A stretch of DNA of 64,000 nucleotides from Argyresthia goedartella (GCA_949825045.1 OX463810.1:36342201-36406200), one strand, 5' to 3'; numbered from the stretch's first letter, positions 1-12,007 are shown. The notes: generated by a model not told the origin, from the letters alone. Numbers and translations: made by a program.

Positions 1-879
1 GGCGTAATCGTGTGTAAATTGGCTTGTTTACATTATTATGAAATGCTATTGAAATGGACTTTACCTACATAGTGCGATGAAAACAACGAATGTTTTGTTC
101 TCAGTTACACAATTACAATCTGGATACAATAGTAGCTTGACACTTAAGAAGGTACTATCACTATGGCGTTAAGTAAGGGAATATATAGGTAATCTATATT
201 ACCTAACACATTTTCTGTTAGGTTTAGTTTACTGTTCTTTTTTTTCTCTTTATCTTCTTTTACACAAGTTTTATAGGTTAAAAATATAATATTTTTTAAA
301 TACAAATACACATTGTGTCAACAGATATCCCCAAATAATATGTACCTGTGGATGATGCTGTGGGCTCCACAATAATACACTTTTTTGTATTAGTTAAGTA
401 AGATATATGTTTTGTGTAGCTGTTTTTTGTCCCAAATAAACAAAATAAAATAAAGATTTTATAATATATTATATTTATAATATATTGTATATTATGTTTT
501 GTTCGTTAATGCCATTCATTACAAATATGGATGCCTGTTGATTCAGTTGACTCTAACGACACTCACTTGAGCTATGTGACTAGATATTACCCCACTCAGA
601 CCCTCCATCGTCGAGGGAGCGCCAGACATCGATTACGGCGTTAATTTCCGATTACCGCCACTAGAGTGTGACAACATAATAATGTTAGTTCCTATTGATC
701 GTTATCCCCTGGGTATAGTGAAATGGCCATCTTCGAATTGTTATTCCGCAAGGAGGCACTTTCTAAATCCAGAATAATATATGTAATGAATACATAGCGC
801 CGGTTTCTGAATTGAGAAATTCAATAAGTTAAACGATCACCTATATACCGCACCTAATAACGCACCTATTTTACCACCA
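1..879. other. AT-rich sequence, no gene seen
   Basis: No ORF of note and no recognised repeat. It has T- and A-rich tracts (for example 236-262 and 430-480) and AATAAA-like signals near 433-452 that could be chance. Nothing further can be supported. Confidence 0.6.
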
Positions 880-1225
880 ATAAATTCGAAATGACTGCCA
901 GAATTGGTAAAAGACCACCAAATTGTGTTTGGATAAATGATCACCAAACTTCTTATGTTTTGTGTACTTAAGTTTATGTTTTAAAAAAAAAATGTTGTTC
1001 TTACATGTTCAACCTATCACGAAGGATAAAGGGGGCTTCGCTTCACTCACCCACTTTACCCTTCGCCTAAGCTAACGCTGTATTTTGTCCTGATATTTTC
1101 TGCAACTTTTGGTGTTCATTTACCCATTTTGGGTAACATTTACCCATTTAGGGTAGGAAAAAAATATTTTGGTGGTCATTTAAATTGTGCTCATAAGTTA
1201 ATACTTATGAGCACAATTTAAATGA
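880..1225 (+). repeat. R1 repeat copy
   Basis: This is one of at least eight copies of a family here called R1. The core reads about CGAAGGATAAAGGGGGCTTC followed by a CGCTTCACTCACCC arm, so it folds on itself, and then by ATTTTGTCCTGATATTTTC. The flanks carry repeated GTGATCATTT or ACCACCAAA motifs. The right end (1176-1225) is a perfect 23-bp inverted repeat with a 4-nt spacer. It has no coding capacity and is probably a non-autonomous DNA element. The class is not determined. Confidence 0.6.
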
Positions 1226-1370
1226 AAAAAACAGAACAGGACAGGGACCTGTTCTTTTTTGTGACATATGCAGAGACAGAACTATACTTATTTGATTAGT
1301 TAATTATAAAATACTGGATAAACTCCCTATAACTCTCATTGCTATAAATTTGCTATTTTGGACTTGCCTG

Positions 1371-1620
1371 TCCAACTAATATTATAAATGTAAAAGTAGT
1401 GATGTTTAGACGTTTGGATGTCTATGTGTTTGTTCCTCAGTCACACTAAAACGGATTTGAATGAAATTTTGCATAGAGGCAGTTTATGAGCTAGATTAAC
1501 AAATAGGATACTTTTTATCCGACTGCACCAGAATGAGGGTAACCTTATCTATCTATCAGATGTAGCTGCGGGCACCAGCAGTCCAATTAATATTATAAAT
1601 GTGAAAGTAGTGATTTTTGG
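1371..1620 (+). mobile_element. Helitron-like unit plus truncated second unit
   Basis: A 211-bp unit begins TCCAACTAATATTATAAATG and carries the internal segments CTAAAACGGATTTGAATG and TTATGAGCTAGATTAACA. It ends near GCGGGCACCAGCAG. At 1582 a second unit starts with the same 5' end but breaks off after about 40 bp. The 5' TC end and 3' CAGCTAGT-type end seen in sister copies (1968; 35316) match the general form of non-autonomous lepidopteran Helitron-like elements. There is no protein-coding capacity. Confidence 0.6.
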
Positions 1621-1768
1621 GAATAGAAATATATAAATAATAAATATAAAAATATACAAATACAAATACCTATACAAATTTCTTTTATGATGTATAAGCC
1701 CACTTGAATTGTTGTTGTATCTTCTGAGTTCTGTTTTGTGTATGATCCGAATAAACTCATTTCATATC

Positions 1769-1968
1769 AACTGTTGGATGTTTGGATGTTTGTGTGTTTG
1801 TGCCTCAATCACGCTAAAACGGCTTAAAATTGTTGTCTATAGATTTTTTATGAGCTAGATTAACATATATGATACTTTTTATCCGACTGCACCAGAAGAA
1901 GGGTAACGTTATCTAGGTGAATGATAACTCCTAGGAACACGCAGATGTAATAGCGGACATCAGCTAGT
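1769..1968 (+). mobile_element. Helitron-like unit, 3' end intact
   Basis: Same family as 1371-1620, with TGGATGTTTGTGTGTTTG, CACGCTAAAACGGCTT and the AGCTAGATTAACATATATG segment. It ends ATCAGCTAGT at 1968, the CTAGT 3' end expected of this group. The 5' end is eroded. Confidence 0.6.
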
Positions 1969-3435
1969 ATAAGGTGGTTGTTCAACTTCAGAAACGTCAT
2001 TGGTTCTGCAAGTGAGTTAATTAAGAGTGTAGTAACACCAAACACTACAAGCGTTGTATGATTCTTATATACAGCTGATTAAATACTTTTGACTATCGGC
2101 GTTGTACTTCATCGAGTGTCATAATTGATTTAAGAGAAGACCTTAGCTTTAAGAAAAAAATGTAATTTTGCATCACTTTTCATCACTTCATTCAGCACAC
2201 CCTAAAAATGTATTTATATAAACGATATCACTTTTAAATATCGAAGGACCTTAATTTACTGAGTTTTTTAACGTCGTTCATGTGTACAATCTTTAAAACT
2301 GACTTACATATAAAATTGAGTGTCTAAAATCTCTTTTAGGTTATTAGCTTGTTTAGTTTTTTGCTTATTTTTCCTCAAAATCATTGTTTTTTTAAAGGCG
2401 CGTCAAATTGAGATGAGAAACATAACAGAGTATCACATTAAACTGCAAGCGGACTAATTATTAACTTCACACTTACATTTCGCGCTGGAAATGTTGCAAA
2501 TAAGTCCGCAGATAACTGAAGCACTCATATAATAATAATAATAATAATAATTTCATCACTTTGAAGCTTTTGCTGTCTGCTTTGCACAGAAAATGCTACA
2601 ATTGTGTTAAAGGTATCAAAAACTAGTCTATATGTTCAATGTGACAAAGTTATTAATATCATATGTTACTGAAGGTTTCAATTAACTCCATTATAAAGGT
2701 GCAATAAAGTTTTCTATAGAACCTATATACGACTACAAAGGGTTAATACAGGCTTTACCTGCAAAATTTGCGCCGAAATCGAAGATGAAAGGTATAACAG
2801 CATTCTACAAAACCCTTATAAGACATACGCTAACTCTTTAATATCTAAGCAAAACCAAAATACATATCACCTACAGCCTGTCTTGACGCTAAAATGGTAT
2901 AGGTAGGTAGGTACATACATATACTATGAGTAGTTCATTCAACGTTCTGGAAACTTCGCCAGTATCCATGACCACACACAACTTCATACTGCTAGTGATA
3001 GATAGACCTAGATGTGCTATAGGTAAGTTCTTACATGGTTAACGAGCTAATGTGTAACAATTAATTGCTTATACGTGAACTGATGACGTCATTAAAGCCC
3101 TCCACTCCCCATACTAATTGCCCCCACCTAAGGTAAACAAAAAATTGTTTCCGTAGTTCTTCTTATAAGAAGTCTCTTGTTATAGACAAGCATTTCCATT
3201 TTCCAGTCTGTAATGTATTGTTTTTGTGCGATAAATTAGGTATAAAATTCATATTCATATCAGTACAAAGTATGTTTTGCGTAAAATAAAAGTCCTCCTC
3301 GGTAGGGAAATTAAAAGGCTTCATTTATTACCATAGTATGCACTTACTTAGTGATATCGTAATCCTTTTTACATGCAAATCTACTGTGAGTCTTCCAATT
3401 TAGGAATTTTTCATCAACATTCTCTATCACTTTGT
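1969..3435. other. AT-rich sequence, no gene seen
   Basis: The only structure recognised is a short (ATA)n microsatellite at about 2529-2551. No coding region, tRNA-like box or repeat relationship to the rest of the window was recognised. Confidence 0.5.
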
Positions 3436-4214
3436 AATAATAATAATAATAAGACCTTGGTCACTATTTACACACATTGATCTAGCCCCAAACTAGGATT
3501 CCCTGTAACTTGGGTATTAGACTTCTTCTTCATAGTCATCTCACGCACCCCTTCTGGGGCGTGGGGAGTCGGGGTCAGGTCGACGGACCTCTTCCCGAAG
3601 AATCGCCTCTGTCCACTCCTGTGGACAGGTCATCGGATGGCCCCTGCGGGCGGTGGTCTTCTTGTGGCGCTGGTATGCAGTGGGTGATCGCCGGCTAGGC
3701 AACCAGGTCGCGTGGCAGGCGGCGGCGGTCGGGCGGGCGCGCGTGGTGCGGCGCCAGTTCGGCGATGTGCGGAAGGTGTGATGCATCCGCACGCGCGAAC
3801 ATGCCCTTCGCCAGCCTCTGGACAAACTGGTCCACGGTTTCCCATCTTAGGTCCCTCTGGATTGTCGCGTTCCTCACGTAGCGGGGGGCGCCGACGATGG
3901 TACGCAGAGAGAGGTTCTCTTGGGCTCGGAGTCTCCGTTTGTTCGTCTCCGAGCACAGGGCGTACCATGCCGGAGCCGCGTAGGTGAGGCGGGATCTCAC
4001 ATAGGTCTTGTAGATCCCGAGCTTCGCCCTCAGAGGGAGGCTGGAGGGGTATTAGACAACGATACACATACATATATAGATAAATATTATACTTAGATAG
4101 ATAAACAATCATGACTGGGGTACAAACATCCGTTCTCATCAAACAAATATTTGCCCCCACCGGGACTCGAACCCGGGACCCTTGGCTTTGTAGGAAGGCT
4201 CACTACCGACTCGT
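3436..4214 (-). mobile_element. SINE-1 copy split by a later insertion (3523-4046)
   Basis: The two halves, 3436-3522 and 4047-4214, join into one minus-strand tRNA-derived SINE. The left half holds the tail (AATAATAATA, CCTTGG, TAGCCCCAAACTAGG). The right half holds the body and the tRNA-like head with the B-box GGTTCGAGTCCC on the minus strand. The halves meet at GGGTATTAGAC, which is present on both sides of the inserted element. Other copies in the window read the same region without interruption. Confidence 0.8.
3523..4046 (-). pseudogene. 5'-truncated Jockey-type non-LTR retrotransposon
   Basis: The minus strand encodes the end of a non-LTR reverse transcriptase. The stretch from SRLTYAAPAWYALC through LRTIVGAPRYVRN to QRDLRWETVDQFVQRLA (about 3740-4000) is the post-catalytic C-terminal region as found in Jockey-clade polyproteins. 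The fragment begins at 4046, so the endonuclease and the catalytic RT core are missing. The 3' end (at 3523) finishes in a GAAGAAGAA-like tail. It is flanked by an 11-bp direct repeat, GGGTATTAGAC (3512-3522 and 4047-4057), the signature of target-primed insertion. It is strongly GC-rich compared with its surroundings, which fits a fairly recent arrival. The clade call is from motif recollection only. Confidence 0.75.
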
Positions 4215-4934
4215 TGCATTATCTGTGTTCAGTATTGTGTATTTATACTTACCTACTGATGTCCCTTTCTCCTATCTGGGGTCCGGGTCCGATGAGATTC
4301 TTCTTCATCTAACTCTGACCATGGCCATCATTATGATCTCCAACCATGTACAGTACAAGCTGTTTGTGTATTGTGATGGATGAAGGAATAAACGCTTCTC
4401 GTCCCTAACGGTTCTTCACGACGAGTTCATCATATTTTACAGGAAATTGTCGGACGAGTATAAATTATTCATGACAATTCCACACAATTGTAAATCCACT
4501 GTTAGTAAAGTGACATTATCAGCTGATCGTCACGTCACGTCACCACTCTTGTTAAGCGCATCCGTCGATATAATTTAAGTAGAGACACGCACGCACATCG
4601 CTCGTTATCTGCCGCCTGCCTGTCCTATGACATATTTATATACGGTATGTCACCTGGGTAGTCCTTGACCTTCTGACGTTTTTAATCCACTACAGCCAGC
4701 ATAGTTTTGTTTCCACAAGATTTTTTTATATTCTTCTTTTATGGCAGTGTAATAAACTTATACTTATCTATCGTTTATTCTGACTATTCTATCAACAACG
4801 CACTACCAAAACTGCTGAACCGATTTGGTGAAAATTTGTGATTTAAGTTTATTTTGTTGCGTAAACATCGCATAATTGAATTTGCAATACCACACCATAC
4901 TTTTGAAAGGAAAACTAAAAAAAAAAACATAAAA
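4215..4934. other. No gene seen
   Basis: AT-rich DNA. Around 4790-4850, the stretch with ACTGCTGAACCGATTTGG resembles the interior of Helitron-like elements of the 1371 family but has no recognisable ends. Confidence 0.4.
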
Positions 4935-6125
4935 TTATGCCAGTCCAATATGATTGTACTTCAGAATAAAGGTGATAAACGCGATATAGGAAACTATTGA
5001 GCTATCTGCCTCATATCACATAATTACAAAGTATTTATTAAAATAATAGAAGTCTGCCCATCAATCCCCAGAACAAGCAGGATTCCGCTCCGGTTTAAGG
5101 AAGAACTTCATAACCTAAATAAAAAGACATATGTTTTTATTAATTTAATAAAACTTGCATTTGTCGATTATTCCACGGTTTTCGACAGCGTCAAACATTC
5201 ATTGATCTTTTCCGTGCTCTACAATCAAAGTATCCGTCACACTTTCATATAGCTGGAAGATATACGAAAACAGAACAGCCGATATTAAATTACATTTAAC
5301 AGGACCATCATTACACATAGAGAGAGGCGTTAAAATAGGGAGATGTACTAAGTCCAAAACAAAAAGAAAATAAGTCAAGAAGTGTTCAAATAGCTGGTGG
5401 ACCTAGAGGCAGACAAAGGCTTTGACATTGGTGGAAGAAGATTCACCAATCTTCGCTTCGCCGACGTCATTATCCTGTTCGCTCCGTCTGCACCCGAGCT
5501 CCAGCTTATGTTAAGGTAAATCAGCAATGCCATCCTTGAAGTTGGACTGAAGATGAATCTTCATAAACCCACTGTAACCAACAACAGCGTGTTTTGTAGG
5601 GTCAAGGTAGATAGGCAGGAAATACATTATGTCGATAAGTACATTTACTTGAGCCAGAAAGCTTCCTTTGAAAACAGGCATTATAAAGAAATCAAAAGAT
5701 GCATTTCGAGTGCCTGGAAGAGCTTCTGGTCTATGAAGGAGCTTGAAGGGTATCCTTCCGCTCACCAAAAACCGCAAGAGCCCATCGACATTTGTATCCT
5801 GCCTATCTTAACGTAAGACGCTCAGACATCTTTGATCGAACTTCACAAGTCCAAACTCGAGGTTTGCCAGCGAGCAATAGAGCGCAGTATCCTGAGATTT
5901 CCCAAGATGGACCGCGTAAGGAACACCACGCTGCGCTCCTTAACTGGCATCCCTAATTTGATCATCCATCACAGACCGCCAAGTTAATGTGGAACTGGGC
6001 CAGCCACATAAGTCATATGCACTCAAACAGATGGGCCAAAATCACCACTGACTGGGTGCCACAGACCGATGCGGTGAATCTTGAAGGGCAAAAGTCCGGT
6101 GTGAAAAGTACCCGTATAAATATTT
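4935..6125 (+). pseudogene. Decayed RTE-type non-LTR retrotransposon RT region
   Basis: Translation in shifting frames gives RTE-type landmarks in order: NKGDKRDIGNY (about 4960), EQAGFRSG (about 5070), AFVDYSTVFDSVKH (about 5160), LRFADVIILF (5451-5480), VGLKMNLHK, then ERSILRFPKMDRVRN and LMWNWASHISHM near 5880-6020. The order matches the fingers, palm and C-terminal part of RTE-clade reverse transcriptase. The catalytic FADD box reads FADV (5457-5468), and there are several stops and frameshifts, so the copy is dead. No endonuclease part was recognised upstream. The family call is from motif order. Confidence 0.75.
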
Positions 6126-6774
6126 GATTAGCCTGTCTTTTTTTCGGGCGTTTACTGATTACCCTGAAGATGATTAAAACTGAAATTTATTACTTCAAAG
6201 TTTTATAACTTTTATCGAGACCAATATAGAGGATTACTTATATAAACTCAAACGGATTACAAAAATAAAAAATAGTAGTTCAAGCTATGTTTTGCAAGCA
6301 AAAAATGTTTTTAGTTGATTCTCCCGGCATTTTTTTGTCCGGGTAATCCAATTTTCTCAAGAGTAAAATCTTAAAATAATGGTTTTAGACTAGATTACTA
6401 AGCTTTTATTTATTTGATATCATTAGAACATAGAAAGAAATACATTTGTCACATAATGAACTTTTAACACTTCCTAACTTTTTGGCATACGTGTCACTTG
6501 AGGACAATTTTCTACAGGACATATTTTGCTTGTTTTATATCAATGGGTAATTTTATAATTATATTTTTAAATCACTTCATCAAAACTCCAAGCCCCTCTT
6601 GATAACCCTGCCAACAAATATTTGAGTGTGCTCTATCTCTAACTAGAAAAGAGTATTTATTTATTTGTTTAGAAACAATCTGAAATTCATATTTAGTCAT
6701 AATTTATAGCAAATATATAATTATTTAAAAGTGCCAAAGAAATCAATCGAACATGCCAAATCCCACTCAATATT
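6126..6774. other. AT-rich spacer, possible insertion inside the RTE copy
   Basis: This stretch has no coding signal. It separates the RTE body (ending near 6110) from a piece that reads as its C-terminal continuation (6775). It may therefore be a later insertion or a rearranged junction. No target duplication was identified. Confidence 0.35.
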
Positions 6775-6965
6775 CACCGATAACGGCGTAGGGGCTGGCC
6801 CAAAATGGAGAAGACGACTTGACAGGTTTCTGCCGAGGTGGCCGGAGGTGGCACAGACTATGGAAGTGTGGACGAAAAAAGGGGTAGCCCTTTGCCCAGC
6901 AGTGACACAGCAAAGGCTAGTTAAAAAACATCGTCTAAAACTTTATACGTTTCTAACCTGATACT
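6775..6965 (+). pseudogene. RTE C-terminal fragment
   Basis: The translation reads GPKWRRRLDRFLPRWPEVAQ, then MEVWTKKGVALCPAV. It resembles the end of RTE polyproteins, where a GRP-RW-D box is followed by W-EAAQDR-W-GEAF. It lies 0.65 kb after the decayed RTE body on the same strand and is probably part of the same copy. A similar tail occurs at 35783. Confidence 0.55.
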
Positions 6966-7984
6966 ATGAGTAGAGTACTGTAAGGTTCGATATTTGTTTA
7001 TGCGATTATATTGTATACGTGTCTCTTTAGAGTGGGTGTCATTTTGACACCGTTACTTATTTTGTAGTTTTAAAAAGAAAGAGGCTTGGATGTGAGAAGT
7101 CAATGTGACACACTTCACCATAGGCTTCGGCCAGCGACTGAGCCAAATTATAGTGAGGGTTAGCGTAATGGCTATCGAGACAGTTGTGGATCCCTTTTAT
7201 ACAAAGTGTAAACAACGATAAACCAAATAAAAACAGAACAGTCTAAACTAAACAGTCTTCATCTTTATAAAGTAGGCCGTGCTCGTATAGTGGTTAGGAT
7301 TTGGGGATTTGGGGATCATTACAGTACCTTCTGCAATATATTCAACAAACAAGTCCTAGTCTAGATACAGAACTGAGGACGGCATAGGTTAAGGACTATT
7401 AAGACCTATACTCAGATATACTTATAATACATATTCAGATATAAATATAATACATGGTTTCCTTTAACAAGAATGCGCCTTTACGATTTACAGCCCAAGT
7501 TTCAATTCTAATAAGCTAAATAACACGTCTCTATGGAACCAAAACAGTTGAAATAGAACTCGCAAGTTGAATCCCCGTTTCCTGCTGGTATAATTGATGA
7601 GATAACTTCTCCGTGGGGGAATCTTGGCCGCGCGCACTGTGGTGTGTTACCTTACTCAACTGGTAACAATAATCACTATTACAACTACATATTACTTAAC
7701 TGGTATTTATTTATTTATACGGTCTTAGGAGGACTTACAGCAAAATATAACAGATTAGCATAGTCTAAATGAATAAAACAATGCTAATAATAGGTCCCCG
7801 CAAATATAAATTGAAAAACCAACATTACCGCACAGGCACTTAAAGAGACCAAAAAAGGATGGTAACATATCAAACAATGAAAATAAGTTGTAACTCTTGT
7901 CAGTTGAAAATAAGTGATTATTAACATAAGGTTTAAATGTGAAAGTAAAAGGGTAAAGCAAACATAACTTAGAAAACAAATTAG
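6966..7984. other. No gene seen; short TE-tail-like segment near 7695-7860
   Basis: Mostly featureless. The part around 7695-7860 (TTTATTTATA, GGTCTTAGGAGGACTTACAG, then A-rich sequence) resembles the short insert at 59477-59592, and both look like a minus-strand 3' tail of a non-LTR element. Confidence 0.35.
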
Positions 7985-8890
7985 TTAAGAGGGGCGCTTA
8001 CGGGAGGAGTACTCATATGAGCTATTGGCAAAGTGCTCACAAGCCAACAGTCGTTTGACTGAGAGAGTACTAATGCAAAACAGTCTATATTCAAGGGCAG
8101 GCAGACGATTGAAACCGTCGCAAGCACGTATAATAAACTAATTCTGTCTATAGTTGGTACGTGTACGTTGAACGTGAATAGTAGGCTGCTATCTATAGGT
8201 ATATCGTGGTGTACCCGTGTGTAGGCCAATACATGATAGCAATTTACTATTATCTAGTTTTCCATTGGCTATGTTCATAATGTAGCATATGTCATTTATT
8301 CTTCGCCTGGTCTCAAGAGGTAGGAAGTGGTACTTTAAACAACGCTGTTCGTAGCCTGACAGTCTTTGCTTACTCTTGTAGTCAAGATAACGTAGGATTT
8401 TTTCTGTATAGCCTCAATACGAGATATATGGACATCATACCTGGGGTTCCACACTTGCGATGCACACTCGAGGTGGCTCCTTACGAATGCACAGAATAAA
8501 ATCTTGATCGTTTTTAGGTTTTGAAAGACAGTACATGTTCTCATTAGGAAACCCATGGCCTTATGCGATTTAGCTACTATGTTGTCTATGTGCGTGCTAA
8601 ATAAAAATGGCAATCAAAAGTGACACCGAGGTCTCTCATACTTCTTAATTTGGTTACAGATTGACTGTTGATTGAATAAGGGTAATTAATTGGATTTCGT
8701 TTCCGTGAAAAGGAGATATAAAAGCATTTTGAAATATTTAAATCAAGTTTATTATTTAAGCAATAGGTCTCAAAACGATCTAGAACCGACTGTAGATTGT
8801 CGGCATCGTTACTATATATTCCTAATTTCCTTCAGAATTTCATATCATCTGCGTATAATAGTATTTTAGAATGTAGGAAACTAATATAAT
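7985..8890 (-). pseudogene. Decayed non-LTR retrotransposon RT, YADD region to C-terminus
   Basis: On the minus strand the catalytic box LLYADDMKF is readable (YADD at 8844-8855). It is followed by DNLQSVLDRFETYCLNNKL, LNISKCFYISFSR, RDLGVTFD, an HIDNIVAKSHKAMGF segment (near 8590), FVRSHLECASQVWNP, and YHFLPLETRRRIND near 8300. A TNYRQN-FIIRACDGFNRL-like end lies near 8150. This is the palm-to-C-terminus order of a CR1/Jockey-type reverse transcriptase, with frameshifts between the blocks. The end resembles the fragment at 37472-37741, so the two probably belong to one family. Confidence 0.7.
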
Positions 8891-9720
8891 AAATAATAAA
8901 GGGTCTATGGTATGGTATGGTAGGGTATGTGAGAGAACCTCTTTACACTTTACTACTATAGGTTCTAAGCCTGAAATATCAAATCATTTCATTCATTCAA
9001 TATGCATGGATATTCAATTAGAGAGAGGCTCAGTTTTTGATTTAATTACATCGTTTGTATGCTTTACATTTTGTATAATAAATAAGCAACAGAAGATATT
9101 TTGAATAGACGGTTGCCTTCCTTCTAAATCCGCACCTGTCGTTACATTTTTAATTGGAAAGACTTAGAAAGTAGCCTAATTTCTTCATAAACTGGTTCCC
9201 CCAGTAGTAAACTAACCAATTTAAAATGAAAATTAACAAACGAAATGATTGTTCACATTTGATTATTACAAACCCGCTGACATTAAAGTATGGAGACCTG
9301 AAAATTAATGTTGATCAAATCAAATCGGTTTCATAGTGAAGGTTTCTCAGAATGATTTTTTTTCTGTTTCAACCTGTATATTTCAAAAACACTAGGAACA
9401 ATAATTCATGTACCAAGTAAGTCTCCGACAAACTTGTGAACAGCGATTCCGATTCGAATAGTCTCTTTGTTGTCAGAGTTTAGCTAAACAGAATATCATC
9501 TCCTTTGTCCGGAGCAGGTGTACAATAAGAGTTAGTGAATAGTTCCATGTATCTGTAGCCAATCTGTTCGCGGAAACAATGCCGGTTCACTAGTCCCCCG
9601 CCCCCCTTGCCTGCCCCGCGCTTGCCATACAAACAAGCAACTTCCAGTATGAACAGAAGGCATAAATTGAAGAAGCAATTAATGTTTCTTTTTAACATTA
9701 GATTGTGAAGTCTAAGCTCT
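8891..9720. other. No gene seen
   Basis: A short (TATGG)n run begins at about 8907 and a C-rich tract lies at 9595-9625. No coding signal was recognised. Confidence 0.5.
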
Positions 9721-10169
9721 TTTATCTACGTACATTTAGTAAACCCTCTTTACTGCGTCCAAAAACCGCACGTCACGATCAGCATAATGTTAAACTACTT
9801 GGTAAAAACTCATTTCTTATCTGAAAAATTAAACATTATGACCATAATGTGTAATTTTTCTACATATTATGACATTAAAATTTCGAACGACGACGCCCGC
9901 CTGCGTGCCGCCCTAGTTTGTCTGTGAAGTTGGTACTACAGAACAAGCTAAACAACTGCAGAGCCACAATACCGGTCAAACATGCGTTTCCTGAACACAT
10001 CAAAGAGAGCTTATGATATGTGTGTAGATAAACTAGTGTATGTAACTGTACATAATTAGGCATTAAAACTCTTGAGTGATATTATTATGAAACTCGCCTT
10101 CGGCTCGTTTCATAAACCCACTCTCGAGTATTAATGCCCTCCCTTATGTAGTAGTCACATAAACTACTA
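9721..10169 (-). repeat. R3 hairpin-rich repeat, copy 1
   Basis: Minus-strand copy of a roughly 450-bp family seen four times in this window. Landmarks are a stem built from ACTCGAGAGT arms around TTATGAAAC...GTTTCATAA with a GCC-GAA-GGC apex, a second hairpin ATTACACATTATG/CATAATGTGTAAT, and a short ORF beginning MPNYVQLHTLVYLHT (9875-10063). It abuts copy 2 head to tail at about 10169. The class is unknown; no transposase or RT similarity was recognised. Confidence 0.7.
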
Positions 10170-10549
10170 TTATCTACACACGTATCATAAACCCTCTTTA
10201 CTGCGTACAAAAACCGCACGTTATGATCAGCATAATGTAAAACTACTTGGTAAAAACTCATTTCTTATCTGAAAAATTACACATTATGACCATAATGTGT
10301 AATTTTTCTACACATTATGACATTCAAGTTTCGAAAGCCGACGCCCGCCTCGTGCCGCCCCTAGTTTGTCTGTTAAGTTGGTGCTGACATTCAAATTTCG
10401 AACGCCGACGCCCGAAGTTGGTGATACAGAACAAGCTAAACAACTGCAGAGCCACAATGCCGGTCAAACATGCGGTTACTGAACACATCAAAGAGAGCGC
10501 TCGAGTATTAATGCCCTCCATTATGTAGCAGTCACATAAACTACTATTA
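10170..10549 (-). repeat. R3 repeat, copy 2, internally deleted
   Basis: Second tandem copy on the minus strand. The outer ends match copy 1, from ATCTACACACGTATCATAAA on the left to CACATAAACTACTA on the right. The segment carrying the TTATGAAAC hairpin and the start of the short ORF has been deleted, so the ORF here has lost its MPNYVQ start. A stretch near 10320-10415 (GACATTCAAGTTTCGAA, GCCGACGCCCG) is duplicated. Confidence 0.65.
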
Positions 10550-10767
10550 TAGTCGATCCTCGATCTTGGTTGTGCTTCTGTTGAAGCACTTGTACATTAT
10601 TATACTGAGTTAATAATATGAATGTTTTACTTCAGGCGCTATTAGAGCTAATGTTTTCCTATGTTTGTATCTTGGAAAACCACCGGAGGGGGGAGGAGGG
10701 TCAATTATACAAAGTGATGATAATGGACTGTGAAGGCCTGCATATGCGTAGTACCATTAGTTATTTC

Positions 10768-10912
10768 GTAATTTTTGTAATTTCTTTATTGTACTAGACA
10801 AAACAGACATACAGATAACTTAATAGCAAATAACATGAACAAAGGCTCTTATCTCTAACAAGAGATATCTTCCAGCAAACCATGACGGGTAGGAGAGGTG
10901 ATGGTTGGGCGG
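10768..10912 (-). repeat. CR1 3'-tail fragment
   Basis: Read on the minus strand it matches the 3' untranslated tail of the CR1-group element at 19374-22125: GGTTTGCTGGAAGATATCTC, an AGAGATAAG segment, a CTGTATGTCTGTTTTG segment, then ACAATAAAGAAATTAC. No coding part remains, so it is either a severe 5' truncation or a tail-only copy. Confidence 0.65.
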
Positions 10913-10920
10913 CGTACAAT

Positions 10921-11312
10921 AAAATTCTATAAGTACTACGAGTAATATATGCTACAAACAGTACAATTACTTAAATACAACAATACACTAATACATACCA
11001 ATATATATAAATATTTTAGGGCAAAACACTGCGGATGGATTCTAAAGAGGACGAGCGCAACAAAGCCCCCGAATAGTCTTCGTGTTAGGTCGACACGATA
11101 ACACACAAAACACCAAGTACTATTGAATACAAATGCTTTTAAAAAGACATGCTTTCGTGAAATACAAGCCTTTCTGATAATTTCATGAAATAATTGTCTA
11201 TAACATGAAATGGTTGGCCATTTCATGTTATAGTCAATCCATGGTTGGTTATTTCATGAAACAATCAAATTCTACGATATAGCTACGACAGATACTTTTT
11301 CAATCAATTACG
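10921..11312. repeat. Spacer with a 16-bp hairpin
   Basis: No gene. At 11198-11213 and 11218-11233 CTATAACATGAAATGG and its exact complement face each other across TTGG, a compact perfect hairpin. Related ATTTCATGAAA motifs flank it. Confidence 0.5.
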
Positions 11313-11487
11313 AAAGACTCGAGGTTTGCCAGCGAAATATGGAGCGCAGTATCCTGGGGGTGGATCGAGTCAGGAACACTGAGATACGCTCCAAACAAAG
11401 GTCGTAGCGGGAAAGGCAGCTGAATTGACGTGGGACTGGGCAGGCCACGTCGCCCGTATGCAACCAGACCGATGGGCGAAAGGTAAT
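11313..11487 (+). pseudogene. RTE C-terminal fragment
   Basis: The translation gives LEVCQRNMERSILGVDRVRN, then ELTWDWAGHVARM and PDRWAKG, the conserved R-D-R-RN and W-WAGH-R boxes near the end of RTE polymerases. It corresponds to 5860-6030 of the RTE copy but retains better consensus at WAGH. It is short and isolated, so a remnant. Confidence 0.65.
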
Positions 11488-12007
11488 GGTGTAGTACTTA
11501 TTATATTATATTTTTAGAATCGGCTCATGAAGCCCGTTAATTTGATACCCCACACGATAGATTCAGAAAATAAAAAAATAAAAATCCCACACAATAAATT
11601 TAGGACATCATAACTCCCCCCCCCCCCCTCCCCCAAGGAAAAAATCAAGAAAATCTCTCGAAAAAAAAACTCTTTTTATTCAAGGAACACGTGTGCCAAG
11701 TTTTGTGAGGATCGCTTGAAAACTGTGGCCCCTAGACCGGAGCTGGCCTCCTATCTTGTCGAAATGGAGCCCTTCGCTCGCTCGGTCAGTAATAATTACG
11801 AAAGCCGTGAGTGTTGCAAAACGCTGCCACATATAGCAACCTTGCTTTTTTAGGATTCCGTGCGCGAAGGATGCCAAACGGGATCTTATTATAAGGCCTC
11901 CACTGTCCGTCTGTCCGTCCGTCTGTCACCAGGCTCTACCGGATCAACCGAAATAGGTAGAGAGCTGAAATGTTCACAGAGGGTGTATTTCGATTCCCGC
12001 TATAATA
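11488..12007 (+). repeat. R2 repeat fragment, with poly-C tract
   Basis: At 11848-12007 the plus strand carries AGGATTCCGTGCGCGAAGG and GTCCGTCTGTCCGTCC, the 5' end of the R2 family (compare 13757 and 48336), ending about 160 bp in. Between 11610 and 11634 there is a pyrimidine-rich poly-C tract. Confidence 0.5.

Noticed and set aside
3630..4160. 176-codon minus-strand frame and its overlapping partners
   Set aside because: Out-of-frame readings of the GC-rich Jockey-type fragment; the frame with RT similarity is the one at 3695-4000.
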